Shown here: piece after piece, positions 10,001 through 16,706 of the stretch
Numbering within the stretch: the stretch's first letter is position 1
Layout of the letters: each line of letters begins with the position of its first letter
Notes under the pieces: model-generated
What the model saw: only the letters and a program-made list of their open reading frames with translations
The model's database searches: none
What the model was told of the DNA's origin: nothing
Made by a program: the position numbers and the translations under genes
Source: E44-bin32 sp034430595
Lineage (GTDB): Bacteria > Chloroflexota > Anaerolineae > Anaerolineales > E44-bin32
Assembly (NCBI GenBank): GCA_034430595.1
Contig: DAOUEL010000078.1
Location: 186,001-250,000 of the forward strand
Direction: 5' to 3'
DNA: 64,000 nucleotides

Positions 10001-10196
10001 TGCTGACCTCGAGCTGGCCGTTCTCATCAAGCAGGGCAACTGTACCGCGCAGTTTGAGGCGGGTCAGTTCCTCGGAAACGGCGCGAATCACGTCCCCTTC
10101 GCCTGAGGTCGCCTGGCGGGCGACGCCGGCCGCAGCGCGCAGGGCAGAGACCCAGATGGTCTCGTGGACCTCCTCCGGTTTCCTGTGCTCGGTCAA
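7095..10196 (-). CDS. Sensor histidine kinase with three GAF and two PAS domains
   Basis: 1,033 residues and no transmembrane segment, so a cytoplasmic sensor. In order I read three GAF-like domains (about 30-190, 205-355, 370-525), a coiled coil (QIEAQAQRLERQVEERTRE), two PAS domains (about 545-665 and 670-795), a HisKA domain and a HATPase_c domain. In HisKA, VSDVSHELRTPL puts the phospho-acceptor at H809. In HATPase_c, the N box is NLLTNAMNYTPEG (Asn925), with DTGLG (957-961) and GTGLGLA (987-993). Initiation appears to be at a TTG. No response regulator lies next to it, so its partner is elsewhere. Signal unknown. Confidence 0.9.
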   Translation of the reverse strand: MTEHRKPEEVHETIWVSALRAAAGVARQATSGEGDVIRAVSEELTRLKLRGTVALLDENGQLEVSTPSLPPPIIKSLHRITGLSPAGYSFDPSTVDLYSRVIKSREPLFTEDRSAIVAQLMPQALQPLLKQVMKVLGDEHVILAPLLLGDDVIGTLNVVADWLSVEDTPMVAALADHIAIALGQVRARQKLERSLQLQRLRNQVIEEVASARATDQVFEAIVHLALEVIGADAGAIGMVENNPEQISYPCVIGLPANGADRAAEFKGGFARQLVKSKRPILVPAYSEVPFAFDDWVEAGAQAFLGVPLMIGEEAIGGLGLFSFADKQHFGSEQIEQAQAIASMAAIAVRNARLFSQAQRRAEEAQTLINTARSISSSLDTETVLNEIARQANDLLNGDGSRIHLVDYTENALRCVVALEPNARAIMNFDLPLGQGLTGHVVESGQSLMINDPSRDPRGIQVPGTQEDELECLAIVPLSIRQRTLGAMTVRRLGLERPFTSDELDLLRAFAAQAAVSIENAHLYGQIEAQAQRLERQVEERTRELALSEARYRSLVETAQSGIFQISAEGIILYANQALARMAEAPVDEIVGQEFQESGFLDEQHLQETLQRFHSRLSGDLPQADVYETTFRSRSGHEIPAMVGVSLILDEAGQPQGLTGLVTDISERITLEEALKAERDRLDAMLTHVGDAVMVTDREALIQFVNPAWERLNGYRSSEVLGKTPSFMRTGKQSDDFYKSMLATIEAGDTFKAEVVNMRKDGSTYEAALTITPVVGPDNAVLNYVSVYHDISALKELDRLKSQFVSDVSHELRTPLTNIRLYLDLLERVRDQKKVTRYLETLSRESDRLANLIDDLLSLSRLDVGASPLYARPVDVNQLLDALVQDRSSLAAERELQLNLQAAEGVPTILGDERLLGQVFTNLLTNAMNYTPEGGQITLRSRVHHEGQTAWVIAEVEDTGLGIAPGEQSEIFKRFFRGTASQETGAPGTGLGLAICHEIAERHGGHIHVYSGGLGQGSCFAVWLPVEGPPDALN

Positions 10197-10223
10197 CGCT
10201 CTATTCCCAGCCCTCTCCTCGCA

Positions 10224-10232
10224 ACTATATCA
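10224..10232 (-). promoter_or_regulatory. Candidate extended -10 promoter for the histidine kinase
   Basis: On the minus strand TGATATAGT gives TG-A-TATAGT, an extended -10 about 28 bases before the TTG start. The spacing would give a short leader that still includes a GGAGAGGG ribosome-binding region. No good -35 is seen. Confidence 0.4.
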
Positions 10233-10268
10233 TGCGTTCAACGGTTGGGTCCTGCGATCCGGTCGCGA

Positions 10269-11498
10269 TCAGGGATCACTGTCCAACCACTTGACGATCG
10301 TTGCTTCTCCCTGACCCACTCCGACGCACAACGTCGCCAGGCCGTAATAGGGACGGCTGGTGCCTGGCGCTCTCCGCCCCATTTCGTGCAGCAGCGTGAC
10401 CATGATCCGTGCGCCTGATGCCCCGAGTGGATGCCCGAGCGCGATCGCCCCGCCGTTGACGTTGGTGATCGAGTGTTGCAGCCCGAGCTCTTGCATTACG
10501 GCCAGCGCCTGGACGGCAAAGGCTTCGTTCAATTCAACCAGCCCCAGGTCCGAGATCGACAATCCAGCCCGATCGAGCGCTTTACGCGTGGCCGGGATCG
10601 GGCCTAGGCCCATTGTGCGCGGCTCGACTCCCGCTGCAGCGCTCGACACGACCCTCGCAAGCGGGCGCAGCCCAAGGTCCTTTGCCCGGGTATCTGACAT
10701 GAGCACGAGAGCGGCCGCCCCATCATTAATGCCGGAGGCATTGCCGGCGGTGACGGCACCGTTTTCCCGGAAAGCGGGCTTTAACCGCGCCAACGCTTCT
10801 GGGGTAGTGTCGCGCCGGGGGCGCTCGTCGGTTTCGAAGATGAGCGGGTCGCCTTTGCGCTGCGGGATGGTGACAGGCACGATTTCCTCGGCGAACTTTC
10901 CGCTGTCGATGGCCTCGATCGCACGGCGATGGCTTTCGTAAGCGAACGCATCCTGCTCCTGGCGTGAGATTTCGGGATGGATTTCGTAAATATTCTCGGC
11001 CGTCTCGCCCATCGCATCATTGCCATAGGCAGCTTTTAAGTCCGGGTTGGGGAAGCGCCACCCAAGAGTAGAATCCCACATTGTGAGGTTGCCCCACGGA
11101 TAACCGCTCCCGGCTTTGGCGACGGCGTAGGGAGCGCGTGACATGCTTTCTACACCGCCAGCAACGAAAACATCCCCCTCGCCAACCCGGATGGCCCGGT
11201 AGGCGGCGTTGATCGCTTGCAGGCCTGAGGCGCACAAGCGGTTGAAGGTGACAGCCGCTACCTCGACCGGAAGGCCTGCCAGGAGCGAGGCCATTCGGGC
11301 AACATTGCGGTTATCCTCGCCGGCCTGGTTTGCGCACCCCATGTAGACCTCTTCGATTGAGGCCGGATCGATCCCTGCCCGTTCGACCGCCTCGCAAATC
11401 ACCAGTGCGGCCAGGTCGTCCGGCCGCACTGCGGCCAATCCACCACCGTGGGCGCCGATTGCGGTCCGGACTGCGGAAACGATGACAGCTTCGGGCAT
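10269..11498 (-). CDS. Acetyl-CoA acyltransferase (thiolase)
   Basis: 409 residues from the ATG at 11498, chosen over an ATG four codons upstream because GGAGG sits 7 bases before it. The active-site Cys is C89 in NRLCASGLQ, the general base His is in ALGHPLGASGAR, and the second Cys is in LATLCVGVGQG, all in thiolase order. The length fits the degradative/biosynthetic thiolase family (about 390-410). It would cleave 3-ketoacyl-CoA or condense acetyl-CoA units. With no fad or PHB genes alongside, direction and chain length cannot be assigned. Confidence 0.93.
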   Translation of the reverse strand: MPEAVIVSAVRTAIGAHGGGLAAVRPDDLAALVICEAVERAGIDPASIEEVYMGCANQAGEDNRNVARMASLLAGLPVEVAAVTFNRLCASGLQAINAAYRAIRVGEGDVFVAGGVESMSRAPYAVAKAGSGYPWGNLTMWDSTLGWRFPNPDLKAAYGNDAMGETAENIYEIHPEISRQEQDAFAYESHRRAIEAIDSGKFAEEIVPVTIPQRKGDPLIFETDERPRRDTTPEALARLKPAFRENGAVTAGNASGINDGAAALVLMSDTRAKDLGLRPLARVVSSAAAGVEPRTMGLGPIPATRKALDRAGLSISDLGLVELNEAFAVQALAVMQELGLQHSITNVNGGAIALGHPLGASGARIMVTLLHEMGRRAPGTSRPYYGLATLCVGVGQGEATIVKWLDSDP

Positions 11499-11566
11499 GC
11501 GCGCCTCCATCTAAGTTGGACGTCTACGAGCGATTGTACTCCAGCTTAGTGAAGGGTTTAAAAGGG

Positions 11567-11595
11567 TTGACAGGCGGAGAACAATATGCTAGAGT
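11567..11595 (+). promoter_or_regulatory. Strong promoter of the ABC exporter operon
   Basis: A perfect -35 TTGACA (11567-11572), a 17-base spacer and an extended -10 (TG at 11587-11588, then TAGAGT at 11590-11595). The -10 lies inside the first of two palindromes, so a repressor bound there would block RNA polymerase directly. Confidence 0.8.
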
Positions 11596-11618
11596 ACTCT
11601 ATGAAACAGAGTACTCTG
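11590..11618 (+). promoter_or_regulatory. Twin palindromic operator over the promoter
   Basis: Two 12-bp palindromes share the core AGAGTACTCT: T-core-A at 11590-11601 and C-core-G at 11607-11618, with centres 17 bp apart. The first covers the -10 and the second runs into the GGAGG ribosome-binding site of the first gene. A dimeric winged-helix protein binding each palindrome is the natural reading, and such a regulator is the second gene of the operon, which suggests autoregulation. Confidence 0.75.
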
Positions 11619-11629
11619 GAGGTTGAGAA

Positions 11630-12184
11630 ATGGACCCACTACAGGCATCACAATCGCTGGAGCTAATCAATGAAGCCGGAAGGGCTACCCGCAGGGCGAT
11701 GGCCCGCGCCGGGGCTGGGTACCAGTTTATTATCTGGGGAATCGTCTGGCTCTTTGGTTACCTTGGCACTCAAGTTCTAAAGGGCCCGGCTTCCGGTTAC
11801 CTATGGCTCGCGCTCGATTCCTTCGGCGTGCTGGCAAGCGCATACGCGGTTGTGCGCCTGAGCCGGCGTGTACGCTCGCCCGACGCCTGGAAGTTTGGCA
11901 TCTTCTGGATGCTGCTGCTAGCCTTCGGCGGCCTGATGATGTGGACGATGTGGCCGTTAACAGACGAACAATACCTGCTCTTCGTAACGCTTCTTATTTC
12001 GATGGGCTACGCACTCTTCGGTCTATGGGCTAGTACACCACTGTTGATTGTCGGCGTCGCAATTGGCATTCTCGCCGTCCTGGGCTGGCAGTTTCTCCCG
12101 GCCTATCTCGGTTACTGGCTAGCTTTTACCGGAGGGGGCGGCTTGATTGGCGCAGGGCTGTATATCCTGCGTGCGTGGCAGTGA
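11630..12184 (+). CDS. Integral membrane protein, first gene of ABC exporter operon
   Basis: 184 residues. The protein is largely hydrophobic with about five to six predicted transmembrane segments starting near residue 34 (YQFIIWGIVWLFGYLG) and ending at the C-terminus. The N-terminal 30 residues are soluble and helical. GGAGG precedes the ATG by 7 bases. I do not recognise a functional family. Its place between an operator and the regulator/ABC genes suggests that it senses or assists the exporter. It ends 3 bases before the regulator start, so it is surely co-transcribed. Confidence 0.8.
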   Translation: MDPLQASQSLELINEAGRATRRAMARAGAGYQFIIWGIVWLFGYLGTQVLKGPASGYLWLALDSFGVLASAYAVVRLSRRVRSPDAWKFGIFWMLLLAFGGLMMWTMWPLTDEQYLLFVTLLISMGYALFGLWASTPLLIVGVAIGILAVLGWQFLPAYLGYWLAFTGGGGLIGAGLYILRAWQ

Positions 12185-12187
12185 CCG

Positions 12188-12484
12188 ATGACTGAATTTG
12201 ACCCTGTTATCCACCAGCCTGTCCGGCTACGGATCATGGCCTCGCTGGCTGCCTTGGGCAAAGGCGAATCGATGGATTTCACATTCTTGCGCGATACGCT
12301 CGATTTGACCGACGGCAACCTGGGCGCCCACCTTCGCAGGCTGGAAGAAGCTGGGTACGTGCACCTGGAAAAGACCTTCGTCGATCGCAAACCGAGAACC
12401 TATGTGGAGCTGACGGCATCCGGACAGCGGGCATTCGACGAACATGTTCGAGCGCTGAGGGAGATTCTCAACAGCACCGAGTAA
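12188..12484 (+). CDS. Winged-helix transcriptional regulator (HTH_34/PF13601-like)
   Basis: 98 residues, a single winged-helix domain. HQPVRLRIMASLAALGKG opens the domain, TFLRDTLDLTDGNLGAHLRRLEEAGYV is the recognition helix-turn-helix, and KTFVDRKPRTYVELTASGQRAF is the wing. This pattern (DLTDGNLGAHL, then R-P-x-T-x-x-x-LT) is typical of small MarR/ArsR-like regulators found with ABC-2 exporters. It probably represses its own operon by binding the twin AGAGTACTCT sites upstream. No metal or ligand site is evident. Confidence 0.9.
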   Translation: MTEFDPVIHQPVRLRIMASLAALGKGESMDFTFLRDTLDLTDGNLGAHLRRLEEAGYVHLEKTFVDRKPRTYVELTASGQRAFDEHVRALREILNSTE

Positions 12485-12514
12485 GACTGGAGAATCGGCG
12501 CGCAGGAGGTTTTG

Positions 12515-13429
12515 ATGACAGCCATCGTTCGGGTTGAAGATTTGAAAAAGAAGTACGGCGAGCTGGAAGCAGTTAAAGGCCTTTCGTTCGAGGTTGAGCA
12601 GGGCGAGATTTTTGGCATGGTCGGTCCTAATGGGGCAGGAAAGACGACAACGATTGAGTGCCTGGAGGGTCTGCGAAGCCCAGACAGCGGTCAGTTGTCC
12701 GTGTTCGGCCTCGATCCATGGCGTGATCGATCGCGTTTTGTGGAGAAAATCGGGGTTCAACTGCAGGAGTCGACCCTTCCGCCCAGGCTGCGGGTGAGTG
12801 AGGCACTTTCTCTCTTTGCTGCGCTTTACCCAGACCCCGCTCCAGGCGAGGAATTGCTTGAACGGATGGGTTTAAGCGAGAAGCGAAATGTGGCAATCGC
12901 GAAACTGTCCGGCGGCCAGAGACAGCGGCTTCATATTGCACTAGCGCTCATCAACCGGCCAGAGCTTGTTTTCCTCGACGAGCTTACCACGGGCCTCGAT
13001 CCTCAAGCCCGCCGGTCGATGTGGGATCTTGTGCGGGAGATACGCCAGGACGGTTGTACGGTATTTCTGACGACTCATTTCATGGAGGAGGCTGAACGGC
13101 TCTGCGACCGGGTAGCCATTCTAGATGAAGGCCAACTGATTGCTTTAGATTCACCGCAGGCGATGATCAGATCGCTCGAACGCAAGAAATGCGTCGTATT
13201 TGAGCTCCTTAACGGAAATGCCAAGCAGCAGTTGGCCGCGATCCCAGAAGTGACCGGGGTGGAGATCAACGGCGAGCGGGTAAGTGTAGAGGGTTTCGGC
13301 GAACGCTTCATCAGCAGCGTTGTCGCTTCGCTCGAAAACGGTGGAGCCGAATTCCGTGATTTGAGAACTGAGCAGCCCTCATTGGAGGACGTGTTCCTTC
13401 AGTTGACCGGGCGAAAGATGAGGGAATAG
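12515..13429 (+). CDS. ABC transporter ATP-binding protein (ABC-2 type exporter)
   Basis: 304 residues from the ATG at 12515, 5 bases after AGGAGGT; a TTG just before it is too close to the ribosome site. Walker A GPNGAGKTTT (about 37-46), signature LSGGQRQRL (about 131), Walker B VFLDELTTGLDP and switch His in FLTTHFMEEAE are all intact. The Walker B Glu that is usual in 'DEPT' is present as DELT. The C-terminal 90 residues are the DrrA/CcmA-like extension. It pairs with the permease 3 bases downstream and likely exports a lipophilic drug or lipid. Confidence 0.93.
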   Translation: MTAIVRVEDLKKKYGELEAVKGLSFEVEQGEIFGMVGPNGAGKTTTIECLEGLRSPDSGQLSVFGLDPWRDRSRFVEKIGVQLQESTLPPRLRVSEALSLFAALYPDPAPGEELLERMGLSEKRNVAIAKLSGGQRQRLHIALALINRPELVFLDELTTGLDPQARRSMWDLVREIRQDGCTVFLTTHFMEEAERLCDRVAILDEGQLIALDSPQAMIRSLERKKCVVFELLNGNAKQQLAAIPEVTGVEINGERVSVEGFGERFISSVVASLENGGAEFRDLRTEQPSLEDVFLQLTGRKMRE

Positions 13430-13431
13430 TC

Positions 13432-14175
13432 ATGCGCGGTTTGAAGCAATTAGCTCTGATCACATTCAAACTATACCTCCGAGAGCCGGTGGCGGCTTTC
13501 TTCACCCTCGCTTTCCCGACTATGCTGGTGCTGTTATTCGGGTCGATTTATGGCAATGAGCCGGCTGCGATCTTCGGCGGCCGTGGCAGTATGGACGTTT
13601 CGCTGCCAGCTTACAGCGGCTTGATTGTCGGGACGATTGGCTTGATGTCCGTTCCGATCACGACTGCTGGGTACCGTGAGCAAGGCATCCTGCGGCGCTT
13701 TCGCGTGACACCGCTAAAACCATGGACCTACATCCTGGCGGATCAATGCACCAATCTCTTGATGACGCTGATGGGGATGGCGCTGGTGAGCGGTGTGGCA
13801 TGGCTGCTCTATCACGTTCAATTCGAAGGCCAAATTTGGGCCGTTCTCCTGGCCGTCGTACTCGGCACACTGGCCATGAGTGCGCTTGGCTACATCATCG
13901 CCAGCGTGGCGAAAGGAGCCCGCATGGCACAGGTCGTGAGTATGGTGATCTTCTATCCCATGCTCTTCCTTTCTGGAGCTGGAATGCCAATCGAGATTCT
14001 GCCGGACTCGATCCGCCGAGTTTCAGATTTCTTGCCGCTTACCTATGTCGTCCGTTTGATGCGTGGTCTGTGGTTCGGAGATGCATTCAGCGCCCACTGG
14101 ATAGAGGTCGGTATCTTAGCTGGCATCACTGTCGCTGGAGGGTTGCTGGCGGCCCGGCTTTTCCGGTGGGAGTAA
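13432..14175 (+). CDS. ABC-2 type permease
   Basis: 247 residues with six predicted transmembrane segments, typical of a DrrB-like ABC-2 permease. YREPVAAFFTLAFPTMLVLLFG-like sequence begins TM1. GILRRFRVTPLKPW after TM2 is the conserved cytoplasmic coupling region. The last loop FLSGAGMPIEILP precedes TM5, as usual for the family. It forms the membrane half of the exporter with the ATPase encoded just upstream, with which it is translationally coupled. Substrate unknown. Confidence 0.9.
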   Translation: MRGLKQLALITFKLYLREPVAAFFTLAFPTMLVLLFGSIYGNEPAAIFGGRGSMDVSLPAYSGLIVGTIGLMSVPITTAGYREQGILRRFRVTPLKPWTYILADQCTNLLMTLMGMALVSGVAWLLYHVQFEGQIWAVLLAVVLGTLAMSALGYIIASVAKGARMAQVVSMVIFYPMLFLSGAGMPIEILPDSIRRVSDFLPLTYVVRLMRGLWFGDAFSAHWIEVGILAGITVAGGLLAARLFRWE

Positions 14176-14273
14176 TGAACTGAGAGAGGTTGGGTGCAGC
14201 ACAGCCGGGGCGGCAATCTGGTCGGGATCGCTGTTGAATTTCTGAGGATTCGCGGAGAAGCGATCTATCGATG

Positions 14274-14310
14274 GCGGGCCACGATACGGCCCGCAATTTT
14301 TGATTTTTTT
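14274..14310 (+). terminator. Intrinsic terminator after the ABC exporter operon
   Basis: GCGGGCC (14274-14280) and GGCCCGC (14288-14294) form a 7-bp G+C stem with a 7-base loop, followed by a T-rich tract (14297-14310). Confidence 0.85.
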
Positions 14311-14390
14311 CATCATCCCGTTGAGAATCCTGTACAACGTTCGTTGAAGGGGTTAGACTCAAATTCAGACGTAATTGGTGAGGGATACCT

Positions 14391-15404
14391 ATGTCATTGA
14401 TAGCGAACTGGAAGGAAGTACTTGATACCGCCAATCTGTCTCCTGACAAGGAGATGGATACGGTCAGCAAATGGCTGATCATCACCCGTGCAGCGGTCTT
14501 CTCGATGACGGCCACTTCGGGCTTGATCGGCGGGCTGCTGGCTGCGGCGTTGGCCGCGAAACCGAATTACCTTCATTTCGGATTGGCGCTGATTGGCCTG
14601 GTCCTGGCCCATGCCGCCAACAACATGATCAATGACTATTTCGATTTGCAGGGCGGTGTTGACGATGATGAGTACACGCGCGCTCTGTACGCACCCCACC
14701 CGGTGCTTTCCGGGCTGCTGACGAAGCGCCAGCTGCTGACGGCGATCGCGATCGTCAATGTGATCGATGCCCTGATCATGGCCTACTTCGTCATTAACGT
14801 GGGCTGGCTGACGCTGGCCTTCGCGCTGACCGGGCTGTTCATCAGCGTTTTCTACGTCGCTCCACCTCTGAAGCTCAAGCATCATGGCTTGGGAGAGCCG
14901 AGCGTGTTCCTTGTCTGGGGTCCGCTGATGATCGGTGGGACCTACTATGTCACCGCGGGTCAGCTGCCGCCGGCGGGTGTATGGCTGGCTTGTGTTCCCT
15001 ATGCACTTGTGGTGACGACGGTCTTGATCGGTAAGCACATCGACAAACTAGAAGTCGATAAGGCGAAGGGCATCCACACCCTGCCGGTGATGATCGGGGA
15101 GCGGCCTTCCCTGATCTTGAACCAGGCGCTGATGATCGCTTACTACTTGGTTGTGCTGGCGCTGGTCCTGACCGGCACGCTCGGCGTCTGGGTGCTGCTC
15201 ATCGTCCTGGCCCTGCCCCGCCTGCGGGAGGTGCTCAAAATTTATAACGAACCCAAGCCAAGCGAACGGCCGGAAAATTACCCCGTCTGGCCGCTGTGGT
15301 TCGTCTCGGCCGCGTTCTATCACAACAAACTCGCCGGCGGGATGTTCGTGCTGGGCTTGATCCTGAATTTGATCCCGGCAATCAGCTTTACGATTGGCGG
15401 CTGA
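14391..15404 (+). CDS. UbiA-family prenyltransferase (MenA-like)
   Basis: 337 residues with about eight to nine transmembrane segments. The first Asp-rich motif is NDYFDLQGGVDDD (about 83-95), the NDxxD that binds Mg-prenyl diphosphate. The second is DKLEVDKAKGIHTLP (about 222-236), matching DxxxDxxxGxxTLPV of MenA-type enzymes. The family attaches a polyprenyl chain to an aromatic or other acceptor during menaquinone, haem or lipid synthesis. The C-terminal LPRLREVLKIYNEPKPSERP loop is unusual in length. No quinone genes adjoin, so the acceptor is uncertain. Confidence 0.88.
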   Translation: MSLIANWKEVLDTANLSPDKEMDTVSKWLIITRAAVFSMTATSGLIGGLLAAALAAKPNYLHFGLALIGLVLAHAANNMINDYFDLQGGVDDDEYTRALYAPHPVLSGLLTKRQLLTAIAIVNVIDALIMAYFVINVGWLTLAFALTGLFISVFYVAPPLKLKHHGLGEPSVFLVWGPLMIGGTYYVTAGQLPPAGVWLACVPYALVVTTVLIGKHIDKLEVDKAKGIHTLPVMIGERPSLILNQALMIAYYLVVLALVLTGTLGVWVLLIVLALPRLREVLKIYNEPKPSERPENYPVWPLWFVSAAFYHNKLAGGMFVLGLILNLIPAISFTIGG

Positions 15405-15418
15405 AGACTGGTTGAAGA

Positions 15419-15452
15419 AAAAGCGGGGCGGCTGATCAGCCGCCCCGCTTTT
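15419..15452. terminator. Bidirectional intrinsic terminator between convergent genes
   Basis: A perfect 34-bp palindrome with half-site AAAAGCGGGGCGGCTGA and T/A runs at both ends. It would terminate the UbiA gene from the left and the DHOD-like gene from the right. Confidence 0.9.
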
Positions 15453-15464
15453 GATACCTCATGG

Positions 15465-15492
15465 GCAGGGGCACACGGCCGTGTGCCCCTGC
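15465..15492. repeat. Dispersed palindromic element, copy 1
   Basis: A perfect 28-bp palindrome with half-site GCAGGGGCACACGG, lying between the 3' ends of two convergent genes. A near relative (CAGGGGCACGGC arms) is at 20316-20342, also at gene ends, which points to a small REP-like family. Confidence 0.7.
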
Positions 15493-15514
15493 GGATTCCA
15501 CCCGGCATGACGCC

Positions 15515-16501
15515 TTACTTCTGGCTCATCAATAACTTGACATACTGTGCCCGTTCGAATCCGAATGGATCCTCAATCTTCTTCTGGCTCATCTTGCCGC
15601 GTACCTCTTGCAGGTTCTCGTAGCCGTGTTCGTCCATCCAGCCCTCAAGCTCGCGTAGCATCGTGGAGAGATAGGGGATGCCGTTTTCGAGCAGGGCTGA
15701 AGCGATCTGCACGATCTGGGCTCCGGCCAGGAAGGCTTTCGCCGCATCGGTCCCGGAGTGCACGCCGGTGTTAAGCGCTAGGTCGGCCTTCACTCGCCCG
15801 TAAAGCAGCGCCACCCAGCGCAGCGGGAGCTTAAGCTCCTCCGGCGAGCTGTAAACCATCTCCTGCTTCAAACTCTCCGTGCCCGGATCGATGTCGGGCT
15901 GCAGGAAGCGGTTGAAGAGCACCAGCCCTTTCACGCCGCGCTTATCGAGCTCGGCCGCGACGTTTGCGACCGAGGTGTAGAAGGGGCTCATTTTGACCGA
16001 GACCGGAATCTTCACTTCACCCACGACCGATTCGACAATCTTAAAAAGTGTCTTCTCGAGCTGTGCACCGCTGACTTCCGGATCAGCGGCAACCGCGTAA
16101 ATATTTAATTCGAGCCCGTCCACGCCGGTCGATTCGAGCTGCTTGGCATACTTGGTCCAGGCACCAGGTGAGACCGCATTCAGGCTGGCGACAAGGGGCA
16201 GTTTTGTCCCGGCGCGCGTCTTCTCAATCCACATCAGGTGTTCATCGGCTCCGCCATGCTCGATGTTCGGAAAGTACGTTGTCGCCTCAGCGAAACTTTC
16301 GGAACCGACCGAGAGCGACTCCTCCAGCCGAAGCGCATCGAGCTGGATCTGCTCCTCGAAGAGCGAGCGGATGACGAGCAGGCCGGCGCCAGCTTGCTCG
16401 GCGGATTGGATGCGTTCCAGAAAGCTCGAAATCGAACTGGCGGCGACGACCAGCGGTGTCTCAAGCTCGATGCCCATGTAAGTTGTTTTAAGTGATGCCA
16501 T
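15515..16501 (-). CDS. Dihydroorotate dehydrogenase-like flavoprotein
   Basis: 328 residues, TIM-barrel flavoprotein of the DHOD class. MGIELETPLVVAASSIS gives the first strand, VDGLELNIYAVAADP the FMN-side region, PVSVKMSPFY the strand with the phosphate-side Lys, and LNTGVHSGTDAAKAFLAGAQIVQIASAL the C-terminal FMN phosphate site. It differs from true PyrD in loop lengths and lacks an accompanying PyrK-type subunit. This form is often found near pyruvate:ferredoxin oxidoreductase genes, and here it is divergent from nifJ. It may be a ferredoxin-linked oxidoreductase; a role in pyrimidine synthesis is not shown. Confidence 0.8.
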   Translation of the reverse strand: MASLKTTYMGIELETPLVVAASSISSFLERIQSAEQAGAGLLVIRSLFEEQIQLDALRLEESLSVGSESFAEATTYFPNIEHGGADEHLMWIEKTRAGTKLPLVASLNAVSPGAWTKYAKQLESTGVDGLELNIYAVAADPEVSGAQLEKTLFKIVESVVGEVKIPVSVKMSPFYTSVANVAAELDKRGVKGLVLFNRFLQPDIDPGTESLKQEMVYSSPEELKLPLRWVALLYGRVKADLALNTGVHSGTDAAKAFLAGAQIVQIASALLENGIPYLSTMLRELEGWMDEHGYENLQEVRGKMSQKKIEDPFGFERAQYVKLLMSQK

Positions 16502-16545
16502 GCTGCCTCCCGGGGAACATTGCTAGCTTTTAAGGATGGTTTAAA

Positions 16546-16592
16546 AGGGCACCCTGGAATAGTGACAAGTATCCTCCAGTTTAGGGTGCCCT
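16546..16592. promoter_or_regulatory. Inverted repeat between DHOD-like gene and nifJ
   Basis: AGGGCACCCT (16546-16555) and AGGGTGCCCT (16583-16592) are perfectly complementary across 27 bases, and an inner TGGA/TCCA pair can extend the stem. It sits in the 205-base divergent promoter region, so it could be an operator for both genes or a leader hairpin. A weak TTGACT begins 10 bases to its right. Confidence 0.5.
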
Positions 16593-16706
16593 AGTACACT
16601 ATTGACTGCCCCTAAAGCTGAATAGACTTGATGGGAATTGCCCAAAGGATACCCCTTTAATATACCCCCGCGACACCTAAAACGCGTCGGCTGAAAGGAG
16701 CTTTTC

